Shown here piece after piece: positions 1 to 6,810 of a DNA stretch of 24,788 nucleotides (positions are counted from its first letter, which is position 1; every line of letters starts with the position of its first letter). Under the pieces are notes generated by a model. The model was not told the origin of the DNA and made no database searches. It saw only the letters and a program-made list of their open reading frames with translations. Source of the DNA: LH-M37 sp032251315 (lineage in GTDB: Bacteria; Pseudomonadota; Gammaproteobacteria; SZUA-229); assembly GCA_032251315.1 (NCBI GenBank), contig JAVVEE010000038.1, forward strand, positions 1 through 24,788, in the 5' to 3' direction. The translations under genes were made by a program, and so were the position numbers.

Positions 1-45
1 GCTGATTGCCCAGAATTTAGCCCTATCATATTTTGCTCCGAACAT
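1..45 (-). CDS. N-terminal fragment of an unknown protein, running off the window
   Basis: Fifteen codons from an ATG at 45-43 read leftwards out of the window and begin MFGAKYDRAKFWAIS. The start is supported by a good Shine-Dalgarno sequence, AGGAG, about six bases upstream. It follows the 45-residue membrane ORF at 93-230 by 47 bp on the same strand, and no attC-like structure lies between them, so both may belong to one cassette or transcript. I do not recognise the family, and too little is present to assign a function. Confidence 0.55.
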   Translation of the reverse strand, partial: MFGAKYDRAKFWAIS

Positions 46-92
46 AATTTCTCCTATATTTTATAAACTCAATTCAGGGTAGATTAGTTAAC

Positions 93-230
93 TTATTTGG
101 TGCTCATCAAAGCCAATCCTGCGATCAAAAATCCAATCGCAATCAAAGCTGCATGACCTGACCCTGCAAACCAGAAACCCAGCCAGCCAAAGACTGACAC
201 CCCTACAAAGATAAGCCCTAGTAGTTTCAT
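93..230 (-). CDS. Small two-helix membrane protein, 45 aa, unknown function
   Basis: The 45-residue ORF starts MKLLGLIFVGVSVFGWLGFW and ends ALMSTK. It is almost entirely hydrophobic, with two likely membrane helices (about residues 3-20 and 26-42) separated by a short GSGHA turn. AGGGA lies about five bases before the ATG, a plausible ribosome binding site. It is the first gene downstream of the 71-bp element at 294-364, reading away from it, which is the position of a first integron cassette. The local sequence is more AT-rich than the core. No family was recognised; small membrane proteins of this size are common in cassettes and toxin-like systems, but nothing here proves a role. Confidence 0.6.
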   Translation of the reverse strand: MKLLGLIFVGVSVFGWLGFWFAGSGHAALIAIGFLIAGLALMSTK

Positions 231-290
231 CTTGTCCCTATTGTTAAAAATCTTGGTTAGGCTAAAGCATGCTATAGAAGCACCTTAAGC

Positions 291-297
291 ACATAAC
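291..297 (-). other. Putative recombination point (R box, GTTATGT) at the outer edge of the left 71-bp element
   Basis: On the minus strand this reads GTTATGT, close to the integron R-box consensus GTTRRRY. The shared sequence of the two 71-bp elements stops inside this motif, right after GTTA. The equivalent position on the right reads GTTAGAG, and the R' box of the attC at 24522-24528 is again GTTATGT. This fits insertion of different cassettes after the G of a conserved site. It is inferred from sequence comparison only. Confidence 0.5.
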
Positions 298-364
298 GTA
301 TGTTAGACGGATACCTTAATTAACATGTTATACGGAATCCGTATAGTATGTTAATTAAGGTCAT
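294..364 (-). repeat. Left copy of a 71-bp palindromic, attI-like element
   Basis: Read on the minus strand, this element starts ATGACC, continues into a 49-bp imperfect palindrome (313-361) centred on TACGGATTCCGTA, and ends TATCCGTCTAACATACGTTA. It matches the right copy (23674-23744) at 65 of 71 positions in opposite orientation. Four of the six differences are paired changes in the palindrome arms that keep base pairing. The outer end holds CTAAC-ATAC-GTTA, arranged like the L and R boxes of an attI simple site. A related motif, TCCGTATAACATG, sits in the palindrome and resembles an upstream direct repeat. No integrase fragment is visible beside this copy. An attC is unlikely because no R'' partner lies at the inner end. 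Confidence 0.6.
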
Positions 365-406
365 TGCTGACTTTATAGAAATCAAGCGCTTAGGCTCCCT
401 GATGCT

Positions 407-436
407 ATTATAAGCAGTAATATCCGGCATTGTCTC
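407..436 (-). promoter_or_regulatory. Possible sigma70 promoter reading into the left element
   Basis: On the minus strand GAGACA (436-431) and a perfect TATAAT (412-407) are separated by 18 bp. Transcription would run leftwards through the 71-bp element into the small membrane gene, the role of a cassette promoter. The -35 match is only partial, so this is tentative. Confidence 0.3.
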
Positions 437-469
437 CCTCCCAATCCTTTATGCTGTTTTTTTATGGAG

Positions 470-492
470 CTTAATGCCGCGGTGCCATTAAG
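470..492. repeat. Short inverted repeat of unknown role
   Basis: CTTAATG and CATTAAG form a perfect 7-bp stem around a 9-base loop. A run of seven T on the plus strand precedes the stem rather than following it, so it does not have the layout of a terminator for the adjacent minus-strand tusA remnant. Apart from this and the promoter candidate I see nothing between 365 and 509. Confidence 0.3.
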
Positions 493-509
493 GCAAGGCG
501 TTGCGGGGG

Positions 510-611
510 TTAGCTGCCGACTCTGATTTTGATGATGACTTCGTTGCCGGCCTCACGGGTCTCGATGACTTCGTGGCCGTTGATGCGACACCACGCCGGA
601 ATATTATTCAG
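510..611 (-). pseudogene. tusA: 3' fragment of a TusA-family sulfurtransferase gene
   Basis: The minus-strand frame from about 611 to the TAA at 512-510 encodes LNNIPAWCRINGHEVIETRE followed by AGNEVIIKIRVGS. This matches the C-terminal third of TusA proteins, which typically ends with a segment of the type D-IPA(F/W)C---GH-------(F/I)-I-K. The N-terminal two thirds, including the catalytic CPxP motif, are missing. Upstream in the same frame the coding sequence runs straight into a REP-like palindrome (615-646), which probably marks the break. The fragment lies 3' of the ArsR-rhodanese gene on the same strand, so an intact tusA was probably once part of that sulfur-related transcript. It is not expected to be functional. 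Confidence 0.6.
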
Positions 612-614
612 CAA

Positions 615-646
615 GTAGCCCGGATGCAGCATAGCGTAATCCGGGA
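615..646. repeat. REP-like palindromic repeat
   Basis: The sequence GTAGCCCGGATGCAGCATAG continued by CGTAATCCGGGA forms an imperfect palindrome of the TAGCCCGGAT...ATCCGGG type, found scattered between genes in many proteobacterial genomes. It separates the ArsR-rhodanese gene from the tusA remnant and abuts the truncation point of the latter. Confidence 0.6.
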
Positions 647-675
647 AAGCCAATGCAAAATCTTTTTGCTTACAG

Positions 676-1335
676 CTAACGCTCCACCGGCAGTCCGGCC
701 AGTTTCCATTCCGGGAAACCCTCTTCCAGTCGTCGCGCTTTGTGGCCTTTTTGCCTTACTCTGGCGACCGCGTCAAAAGCCAGTACACAATGCGCCCCCC
801 GGCAGTAGGCGACAATTTCATTTTCCGACTCCAGCTGATCAAGATACTGTTCAAGTTCCTTGAGTGGGATATTGATGGCACCGGGGACATGACCGGCGGC
901 AAACTCTTCCGGTGGTCGCACATCCAGCACGGTGACCAGCCCCTGCTTGGCTCGCGCCAGCAGTTCCTTGCGGGGAATGGGTTCGAGGTCGTCCTTGACG
1001 GTTAAATAGGTGTTAACCAGCCGTTCAACATCGGCCACATGGCGTTCGGCAACACTACGCAGGGCGTTGAACAGGGTGATGACATCATCACCGCTCAGGC
1101 TGTAATAAACTTTGAGGCCCTGTTTTCTGCCGGCGACCAGCCCTGCCTGTCGCAACTGCTGGAGATGCTGCGAGGTGTTGGCCACGGTCAGACCGGTGAC
1201 CGTCGCCAGTTCGTCAACGCTGCGTTCACCCTGTGCCAGAAACTCCAGCAACTCCAGACGGTTGGCGCTACTCAGCGCCTTGCCGACGCGGGCAAACTGG
1301 GAAAAAAGGTCGTGTTTAAAATTTCCGCTTGACAT
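676..1335 (-). CDS. ArsR-family repressor fused to a rhodanese domain
   Basis: The 219-residue protein has two parts. Residues 10-105 are an ArsR-type winged helix (VDELATVTGLTVANTSQHLQ is the recognition region) and contain no cysteine. Residues 125-218 are a rhodanese domain with DVRPPEEFAAGHVPGAINIP and an active loop CRGAHC (Cys178, Cys183). ArsR-rhodanese fusions are known in sulfur oxidisers; the rhodanese cysteine probably carries the persulfide and transmits the signal, since the DNA-binding part lacks thiols. The gene is divergent from the sulfur/cytochrome train starting at 1442, and a candidate operator lies in the 106-bp gap. A role as local reactive-sulfur repressor is inferred from fusion and position. 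Confidence 0.88.
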   Translation of the reverse strand: MSSGNFKHDLFSQFARVGKALSSANRLELLEFLAQGERSVDELATVTGLTVANTSQHLQQLRQAGLVAGRKQGLKVYYSLSGDDVITLFNALRSVAERHVADVERLVNTYLTVKDDLEPIPRKELLARAKQGLVTVLDVRPPEEFAAGHVPGAINIPLKELEQYLDQLESENEIVAYCRGAHCVLAFDAVARVRQKGHKARRLEEGFPEWKLAGLPVER

Positions 1336-1359
1336 CTATGTTATTTCCTCTATTCTACT

Positions 1360-1379
1360 ATTCAAGAGATTAATTGAAT
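1360..1379. promoter_or_regulatory. Candidate operator for the ArsR-rhodanese regulator
   Basis: ATTCAA-N8-TTGAAT is a perfect 6-bp inverted repeat centred in the gap between the divergent arsR-like and hydroxylase genes. AT-rich inverted repeats of this kind are typical ArsR-family operators. Promoter-like hexamers (TATAAT at 1386-1391, TATAAC at 1395-1400) lie just downstream, so a bound repressor would block RNA polymerase in both directions. Confidence 0.45.
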
Positions 1380-1441
1380 ACTTGATATAATCATTATAAC
1401 CTGATTATCGGCTTTCACAAGTACCGACGGAGAAGACTTAC

Positions 1442-2323
1442 ATGAACCTGATTGACGCAATTACCCAACATGAGCAAACCATCCGCCTGAGTTTTTTTCT
1501 GGGCGTGCTGGCGATCATGGCGCTCTGGGAAGTGCTCGCGCCCAAACGCGCGCTGACCGTCTCCAAGGCCCTGCGCTGGGGTAATAATCTGGGACTGGTG
1601 TTTTTCAATAGCTTTCTGTTGCGCCTTATTTTCCCCGCCGCCGCAGTGGGCATGGCCGCTTTTGCCAGCGAACAGGGCTGGGGTCTGTTCAACTATTTCC
1701 AGCTGCCGCTGGCCGTGGCCATCATCCTCTCTGTGGTGATTATGGATCTGATTATCTATTTGCAGCATGTCATGGTGCACGCCGTGCCGGCGCTGTGGCG
1801 TCTGCACCGGGTGCACCATGCCGATCTGGATTTTGACGTGACCACGGGTGCACGCTTTCACCCCATTGAGATTCTGCTGTCGATGCTGATCAAGTTCGCC
1901 ACCATCGTGGTCATCGGCGCGCCCGTAGTGGCGGTTGTCATCTTTGAAGTGGTGCTCAACGCCATGGCCATGTTCAACCACGGCAATGTCGGGCTGCCAC
2001 CGGCGCTGGACAGAATATTGCGCTGGTTCATCGTCACCCCGGACATGCACCGCGTACACCACTCCATTGAAGATGATGAAACCAACAGCAACTTCGGTTT
2101 CAACCTGAGCTGGTGGGATCGTCTGCTCGGCACCTACCGCGACCAGCCGCGCGCGGGCCATCTGGGCATGACCATCGGCATCAGAAGTTTTCGCACAACC
2201 AAACAGTCTTCCTGGATTACCGGCCTGCTGGTCATGCCTTTTATCGGCAAGGTGACTGGCTATGCCATTAACCGCCGCGAGTGGGCAGAAGGTTCTGAGA
2301 GCGATGCTGAGGACAACAAATAA
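1442..2323 (+). CDS. Fatty-acid-hydroxylase/sterol-desaturase family membrane protein
   Basis: This 293-residue integral membrane protein carries the histidine clusters of the non-heme di-iron hydroxylase superfamily: LQHVMVH near residue 107, HRVHHAD near 122-126 and a further HRVHHS near 202-206. Several hydrophobic segments surround them (about 15-35, 50-75, 90-110, 140-175). The family uses O2 and reducing power to hydroxylate or desaturate lipid chains; the substrate cannot be read from the sequence. ATG 1442 is preceded by GGAG, and the stop overlaps the next start as TAATG. It is the first gene of the train facing the ArsR-rhodanese repressor, a position often held by this family in sulfur-resistance clusters, which is inference here. 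Confidence 0.82.
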   Translation: MNLIDAITQHEQTIRLSFFLGVLAIMALWEVLAPKRALTVSKALRWGNNLGLVFFNSFLLRLIFPAAAVGMAAFASEQGWGLFNYFQLPLAVAIILSVVIMDLIIYLQHVMVHAVPALWRLHRVHHADLDFDVTTGARFHPIEILLSMLIKFATIVVIGAPVVAVVIFEVVLNAMAMFNHGNVGLPPALDRILRWFIVTPDMHRVHHSIEDDETNSNFGFNLSWWDRLLGTYRDQPRAGHLGMTIGIRSFRTTKQSSWITGLLVMPFIGKVTGYAINRREWAEGSESDAEDNK

Positions 2324-3300
2324 TGAAAAATACGACGATCAAACTGATACTCGCGCTGATACTGCTCACCGGCATTGCCATTGTGGTGATGTACCGGGAT
2401 CAGCTCAACGCCGAGGCACTGGAACAGTGGATTCAGAACGCCGGTGGTGCCGCGCCGATTCTGTTCATGGTGATTTACGCGCTGGGCGCGGTGCTTTTCC
2501 TGCCCGGCTCGTTGCTCACCCTGCTCGGCGGCGCCCTGTTCGGGCCTTACTGGGGCACTTTTTATAATCTGACCGCCGCCACCGTGGGTGCCATGCTCTC
2601 GTTTCTGGTGGCGCGCTATCTGGCCGCCGACTGGGTGGCCAAAAAGATGGATGCTCAGACCGGCGGCAAAATGAAGCAGCTCGTCTCCGGCGTGGAAAAC
2701 GAAGGCTGGCGCTTTGTCGCCTTCACCAGGCTGGTACCGCTGTTTCCGTTCAACCTGCTCAACTACGCGCTGGGCCTGACCCGCATCAGTTTCACCCAGT
2801 ACAGCATCGCCACCTATGTCTGCATGCTGCCCGGCGCTGTCGCCTACACCTACCTGGGGTACGCTGGTAAGGAGGCCATCGCCGGTGGCGAAGGCATGAT
2901 CCAGAAGATTTTGCTGGCCATCGCCCTGCTGGCGGTGGTGGGCTTTTTACCCCGGCTGATCGGCATGCTGCGCCGCAAGCCCATGGTCAGCACCGAACAG
3001 CTCAAGCAGCGGCTGGATGCCGGCGAAAAACTGCTGCTGCTGGATGTGCGCCCTGAAGACGGCTATCACGGCGATCTCGGCCACATCCCCCAGGCCACCC
3101 ACATTCCGCTCAACGAACTGCCGCAGCGCCTGGATGAACTGGGCGATTACCTGGAACAGCCGGTGCTCACCATCTGCCGCACCGACAAAATGTCCTCGCA
3201 GGCGGCGCAGCTGCTGGCGCAGCATGGCTTTGCCGATGTTCAGGTGGTGAAGATGGGCATGGTGGACTGGAATAAACAGGGTTATCCCGTTAATCAATAG
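2323..3300 (+). CDS. TVP38/TMEM64 (SNARE-associated, DedA-like) membrane protein with C-terminal rhodanese domain
   Basis: The 325-residue protein is a fusion. Residues 1-225 form a TVP38/TMEM64 membrane domain with the typical GALFGPYWGTFYNLTAATVG re-entrant region and FTRLVPLFPFNLLNYALGLT. Residues 230-325 are a single rhodanese domain (LLLLDVRPEDGY, catalytic loop CRTDKMSS with Cys285). The membrane part may bring the sulfurtransferase to the inner membrane; whether it transports anything is unknown. Its ATG overlaps the preceding stop by one base, and the TauE-type gene follows after 12 bp, arguing for one transcript. Together with the repressor at 676-1335 it is the second rhodanese fusion in this cluster. 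Confidence 0.85.
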   Translation: MKNTTIKLILALILLTGIAIVVMYRDQLNAEALEQWIQNAGGAAPILFMVIYALGAVLFLPGSLLTLLGGALFGPYWGTFYNLTAATVGAMLSFLVARYLAADWVAKKMDAQTGGKMKQLVSGVENEGWRFVAFTRLVPLFPFNLLNYALGLTRISFTQYSIATYVCMLPGAVAYTYLGYAGKEAIAGGEGMIQKILLAIALLAVVGFLPRLIGMLRRKPMVSTEQLKQRLDAGEKLLLLDVRPEDGYHGDLGHIPQATHIPLNELPQRLDELGDYLEQPVLTICRTDKMSSQAAQLLAQHGFADVQVVKMGMVDWNKQGYPVNQ

Positions 3301-3312
3301 TGAGTATTTAAT

Positions 3313-4098
3313 ATGTCTTTCGCTGTCATTGTGGCCGGCATTATGACCGGTGTGTTACTCGGCATTTTCGGTAGTGGTGGCTCCATCGTTACCGTGCCGG
3401 CACTGCTTTACCTGCTGGATGTCGAGCCCAAGTCGGCCATTGCCATGAGCCTGGGCATAGTCGCCGTTACCGCCGGCATCACTGCGCTACAGCACTGGCA
3501 TCGCGGCAACGTCAACATGAAAGTCACCCTTGTTTTTGGTCTGTTTGGCGTACTCGGCACCTATGCCGGTGCGCGTCTGGGCGTAATCACCCCGGTCTTT
3601 ATCCAGCTCACCCTGTTCGCGCTGGTGATGTACCTGGCCGCCTGGAGAATGCTCAAACCGGTCGCTCTGCACAAATCGGTCGGCGCCGCCAGTACCGAAT
3701 GCGCGGACGGCTATTGCGATGACCTGAATTACCGTGAAATTGCCGTTCACGGCATTGCCGTCGGTGTGCTCACCGGGCTGGTGGGCGTTGGCGGCGGTTT
3801 CCTGATTGTGCCGGCACTGGTCTTGCTGTCCGGCCTGCCCATGAAGCAGGCGGTAGGCACATCGCTGGGGATTGTCACCCTGAAATCGGTGGCCGGTTTT
3901 GCAGGCTATGCCGGCGCGGTGGCGATCGATTATTCCCTCATGGCCACCTTTACCCTGATCGCTGTCGTCGGCAGTCTGGCCGGCAGCCATCTGGCACATC
4001 GCCTGCCCGCTGCGCTGCTGAAAAAAGGCTTTGGCGGCTTCCTGTTACTGGTCGCCAGTTACATATTAATCCAGCAACTAATCCAGGAGTTTGCATGA
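3313..4098 (+). CDS. TauE/SafE-family sulfite/organosulfonate exporter
   Basis: At 261 residues this is a typical TauE/SafE (DUF81) permease, with about eight membrane helices and two internal repeats beginning GIFGSGGSIVTVPALLYLLD (about residue 17) and GLVGVGGGFLIVPALVLLSG (about residue 155). Family members export sulfite, sulfoacetate or related sulfur anions. A short cysteine-containing loop (TECADGYCDDLN) between the halves is slightly unusual and could bind a metal or persulfide. The gene lies between a rhodanese fusion and a dsrE remnant, so sulfite or another sulfur anion is the likeliest substrate. Its stop overlaps the start of the dsrE remnant (ATGA). Confidence 0.85.
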   Translation: MSFAVIVAGIMTGVLLGIFGSGGSIVTVPALLYLLDVEPKSAIAMSLGIVAVTAGITALQHWHRGNVNMKVTLVFGLFGVLGTYAGARLGVITPVFIQLTLFALVMYLAAWRMLKPVALHKSVGAASTECADGYCDDLNYREIAVHGIAVGVLTGLVGVGGGFLIVPALVLLSGLPMKQAVGTSLGIVTLKSVAGFAGYAGAVAIDYSLMATFTLIAVVGSLAGSHLAHRLPAALLKKGFGGFLLLVASYILIQQLIQEFA

Positions 4099-4341
4099 TG
4101 AGCACCGTCACTGTCGTTATTCAGAACGCCCCCTATCAATCCGACAACAAGGCCTGGCGCGGCGAACCTGGAGGAACTCATTGCCGAGCTGATGGAGTGC
4201 GGCCTCGAAGTGCGCGCCTGCGGCATGGCCCTGAACGATTGCGCCATTGATGAAGCGACCATGATTCCCGGTGTCGAGCGCAGCTCGATGAAGGCACTGG
4301 CGGCCTGAGTCAAAGACAGCGATCAGGTGATGGTCTTCTAG
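4095..4341 (+). pseudogene. Broken DsrE-family sulfur-relay gene
   Basis: ATG 4095 overlaps the preceding stop and starts a DsrE-type sequence (MMSTVTVVIQNAPYQSDNKAW). After about codon 22 the middle of the family domain is missing and the frame shifts. A different frame then continues NLEELIAELMECGLEVRACG, MALNDCAIDEATMIPGVERS and SMKALAA, meets an in-frame TGA at 4306-4308 where relatives usually have tryptophan, and ends VKDSDQVMVF-stop at 4341. The C-terminus parallels the intact DsrE gene at 11131 (STMKELAEQTINADKVLVF). Deletion, frameshift and nonsense codon together mean it is not expressed as a normal DsrE protein. The next gene keeps its own GGAG ribosome binding site at this end. 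Confidence 0.75.
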
Positions 4342-4350
4342 GAGCATTTC

Positions 4351-6810
4351 ATGGCTATGAGCAACGATTATCCTGTTTATCACATGCCGCGATCCACCTC
4401 GGCGAATACACAGGATCTGATGCCGGCGCGTTACAGCATCGGCATCCAGCTGCTCAGCATGGCCGCCTTCACGCTGGCTTTCGTCGGATGGCTCAACGAA
4501 ACCTGGCTGATGTGGTTCGAAAATCCCATCTGGCTGAACCGCTATACCGAATACGGCATCATTCTGGGTTTTGGCATCTGGCGCATCGTCGCCGAGAAAA
4601 ACAGTTACACCCGCAAACGCCTGATTATTCTGGTCGGCATGGTCACCGCATTCTGGTGGCTGGTGCCCTGGCTGTACCCTTTCTACGAACCCTATGTGGG
4701 GTTCCTCTGGTCACAGCCGGTATTTCCTTCGTTGCACGTGCCGGGTACGGTGAGTTTTTTCCTGATTCTGGGCCTGGTGTTTCTGTTCGGCCGGCGCATC
4801 ATCTGCGGTTTCAACTGCCCCTGTGTCGGCATCCGCGAAACCGTCGGCTTCGCCTTTCGTGACCGCACCGTGCGCTCCAACTGGGGCTGGGCGCTACGCC
4901 ACAGCAAATGGTTTTTCTTCATCTATTATGTCGGCGTCATGGTCGTCACCCAGTTCCCGCCCAGCTCGTGGACGGTGAGTTTCGTCGGTGGCTTTTACGC
5001 GCTAGTGGCGCTCACCTACTTCGGCAGTTTCTATATTGCACCGCTGGTCGGCAACCGTTTCTACTGCCGTTATCTCTGCCCTTACGGCGCTACTTTCGGT
5101 TTGCTCAACCATGCCGGTTTTTATCGCGTCAAAATGGATCAGGATAAATGCAACGACTGCCGGCGCTGCGAACAGGTGTGCGACATGGGTATCCCGGTGT
5201 GGACCCAGGGCCGGGCCAGCGGCCAGATCACCGGGCTGGAAGATTGCATGGGCTGCGCCCGCTGCGTGGTCTCCTGTCCGACCGATGCGCTGGAGATTCG
5301 CGATGTGCGCAACCTGTTCAATAAATCTCTGGTGCAGAATGCCAGCCACCTGATGAAGCGCAAAACGGTCACGCCGGTGGTGCGCATGGAAGCACCCTCT
5401 CGCCCACCTGAGCAGCGCGTTCAGGACTGGTCGGAGATTACGCTGTCGCCAACATTGGCCGAGATCCAGGCCCAGGCCAGCCGCTGTCTGGACTGCGGCA
5501 TGCCCGGCTGCATCAATGCCTGCCCGCTGCAAAACCGCATTCCGGAGTGGCTGGAAGCACTGGCCAAAGGCAACATCGAACAGGCCGCAGAGCTGGCCCA
5601 CAGCACCAGCAACTTCCCGGAAATGTGCGGCACGCTGTGCCCGCAGCACCGTCTGTGCGAAGGCGCCTGCACCAAGGCCAAAGAACCCGGCGGCGCGGTC
5701 ACCATCGGTGCGGCCGAGCGTTTTCTGGTCGACGAAGCATTCAGGCGCGGCTGGCGTCCGCATCAGCAGGACGCGCCCTCAAAACAGTATCAGCAGCGTA
5801 GCGTGGCTATCATCGGTGCCGGTCCGGCGGGGCTGACCTGTGCCGACGAACTCAGCCGCGTCGGCGTCAGCGTGCATGTTTATGATTGCCTGTACGACAT
5901 TGGCGGTCTGCTGGCTTCGGGTGTACCCACCTTCAAGCTGGACCGGAACCTGCTGGAGCGACGCCGGCAGCAGCTGCTGCAACAGGGCGTGAGCTTCCAT
6001 CTGGGCAAGCAGGTCGATGAACCAGGACTGCAACGGCTGCTGCTCGACCACGACGCGCTGTTTCTGGCGACCGGGGCACAGACTTCGCGCGAGCTGAATC
6101 TGCCGAATCAGAATCTGGACGGCGTTACCGATGCCATCACCTATCTGGCCGCGGCCAATCAACAGATGGACGACCGACAGATGGACAGCCGCACCCTCAC
6201 CAATCAAGATGTGCTGGTGATCGGCGGCGGCGACAGCGCCATGGACTGCGCCCGCACCGCCATCCGCCAGGGCGCCGCCAATGTCACGCTGGCCTATCGC
6301 GGCAGTGAGAAGGCCATGCGCGCCTCGCCAAAAGAGCAGCAGGCGGCGCGCGATGAAGGCGTTGTTTTTCTGTTTGAACACAGCCCGCTTAATGTCATCG
6401 GCAAGCAGCAGGTCACCGGGGTGCAGTTCAAATCCACCGGCGATGAGCAGACCCTGGTTAGCTGCGACCGGCTCATTCTGGCGGTGGGTCAGGTCACGCA
6501 GGCCGATGACTGGATGGAGCGACTGGGCATCAGCACTGATTTTGTAGGCGCTATCCATGTCGATGCGCATGGCCGCACCCGCCACCCGAAAATCTATGCC
6601 GGCGGTGATAACACGCTGGGGCCGGAACTGGTGGTGACGGCTATCTCGGCCGGTCGCCGCGCTGCCGAGGCCATACTCAAAGATTTTCAGCCCTGGCGGC
6701 GATGGGCTCCTAAATTCAAAACTGCATTCAAACCCCCTCACGCTCTCACCAGCCCGGTCACTGCGGCCGGCGAGACCAGCGGTACAGCGACATGCGAAAG
6801 CTGTCGCTGA
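4351..6810 (+). CDS. NapH/NosR-type membrane 4Fe-4S protein fused to a GltD-like NAD(P)H:FAD oxidoreductase
   Basis: The 819-residue protein has two modules. Residues 25-330 form a polytopic NapH/NosR-C-like membrane domain with two Cys-Pro motifs (CGFNCPC near 152, CRYLCP near 239) and two 4Fe-4S clusters (CNDCRRCEQVC from 267, CMGCARCVVSC from 299). Residues 375-785 resemble the glutamate synthase small subunit: cysteines CLDCGMPGC at 379 and CGTLCPQHRLCEGAC, an FAD motif GAGPAGL near 488, and an NAD(P)H motif GGGDSAMD near 626. No glutamate synthase large subunit is nearby. A membrane enzyme passing electrons between the quinol/cytochrome side and NAD(P)H is the best inference. It shares 18 bp with the next gene. 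Confidence 0.82.
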   Translation: MAMSNDYPVYHMPRSTSANTQDLMPARYSIGIQLLSMAAFTLAFVGWLNETWLMWFENPIWLNRYTEYGIILGFGIWRIVAEKNSYTRKRLIILVGMVTAFWWLVPWLYPFYEPYVGFLWSQPVFPSLHVPGTVSFFLILGLVFLFGRRIICGFNCPCVGIRETVGFAFRDRTVRSNWGWALRHSKWFFFIYYVGVMVVTQFPPSSWTVSFVGGFYALVALTYFGSFYIAPLVGNRFYCRYLCPYGATFGLLNHAGFYRVKMDQDKCNDCRRCEQVCDMGIPVWTQGRASGQITGLEDCMGCARCVVSCPTDALEIRDVRNLFNKSLVQNASHLMKRKTVTPVVRMEAPSRPPEQRVQDWSEITLSPTLAEIQAQASRCLDCGMPGCINACPLQNRIPEWLEALAKGNIEQAAELAHSTSNFPEMCGTLCPQHRLCEGACTKAKEPGGAVTIGAAERFLVDEAFRRGWRPHQQDAPSKQYQQRSVAIIGAGPAGLTCADELSRVGVSVHVYDCLYDIGGLLASGVPTFKLDRNLLERRRQQLLQQGVSFHLGKQVDEPGLQRLLLDHDALFLATGAQTSRELNLPNQNLDGVTDAITYLAAANQQMDDRQMDSRTLTNQDVLVIGGGDSAMDCARTAIRQGAANVTLAYRGSEKAMRASPKEQQAARDEGVVFLFEHSPLNVIGKQQVTGVQFKSTGDEQTLVSCDRLILAVGQVTQADDWMERLGISTDFVGAIHVDAHGRTRHPKIYAGGDNTLGPELVVTAISAGRRAAEAILKDFQPWRRWAPKFKTAFKPPHALTSPVTAAGETSGTATCESCR

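Noticed and set aside
294..364. Reading the 71-bp element as an attC site
   Set aside because: An attC needs an R'' box at the opposite end that pairs with R'. The shared sequence begins ATGACC and has no CTAACG-type partner there; its L/R boxes are only four bases apart, as in an attI simple site. The true attC at 24466-24528 looks quite different.
4306..4308. TGA in the dsrE remnant as a selenocysteine codon
   Set aside because: The gene also has a deletion and a frameshift, and relatives have Trp or Gln at this place, not a redox cysteine.
5002..6741. Long minus-strand ORFs opposite the Fe-S/flavoprotein and other GC-rich genes
   Set aside because: They are mirror frames of strongly supported genes and show no domain motifs or ribosome sites.
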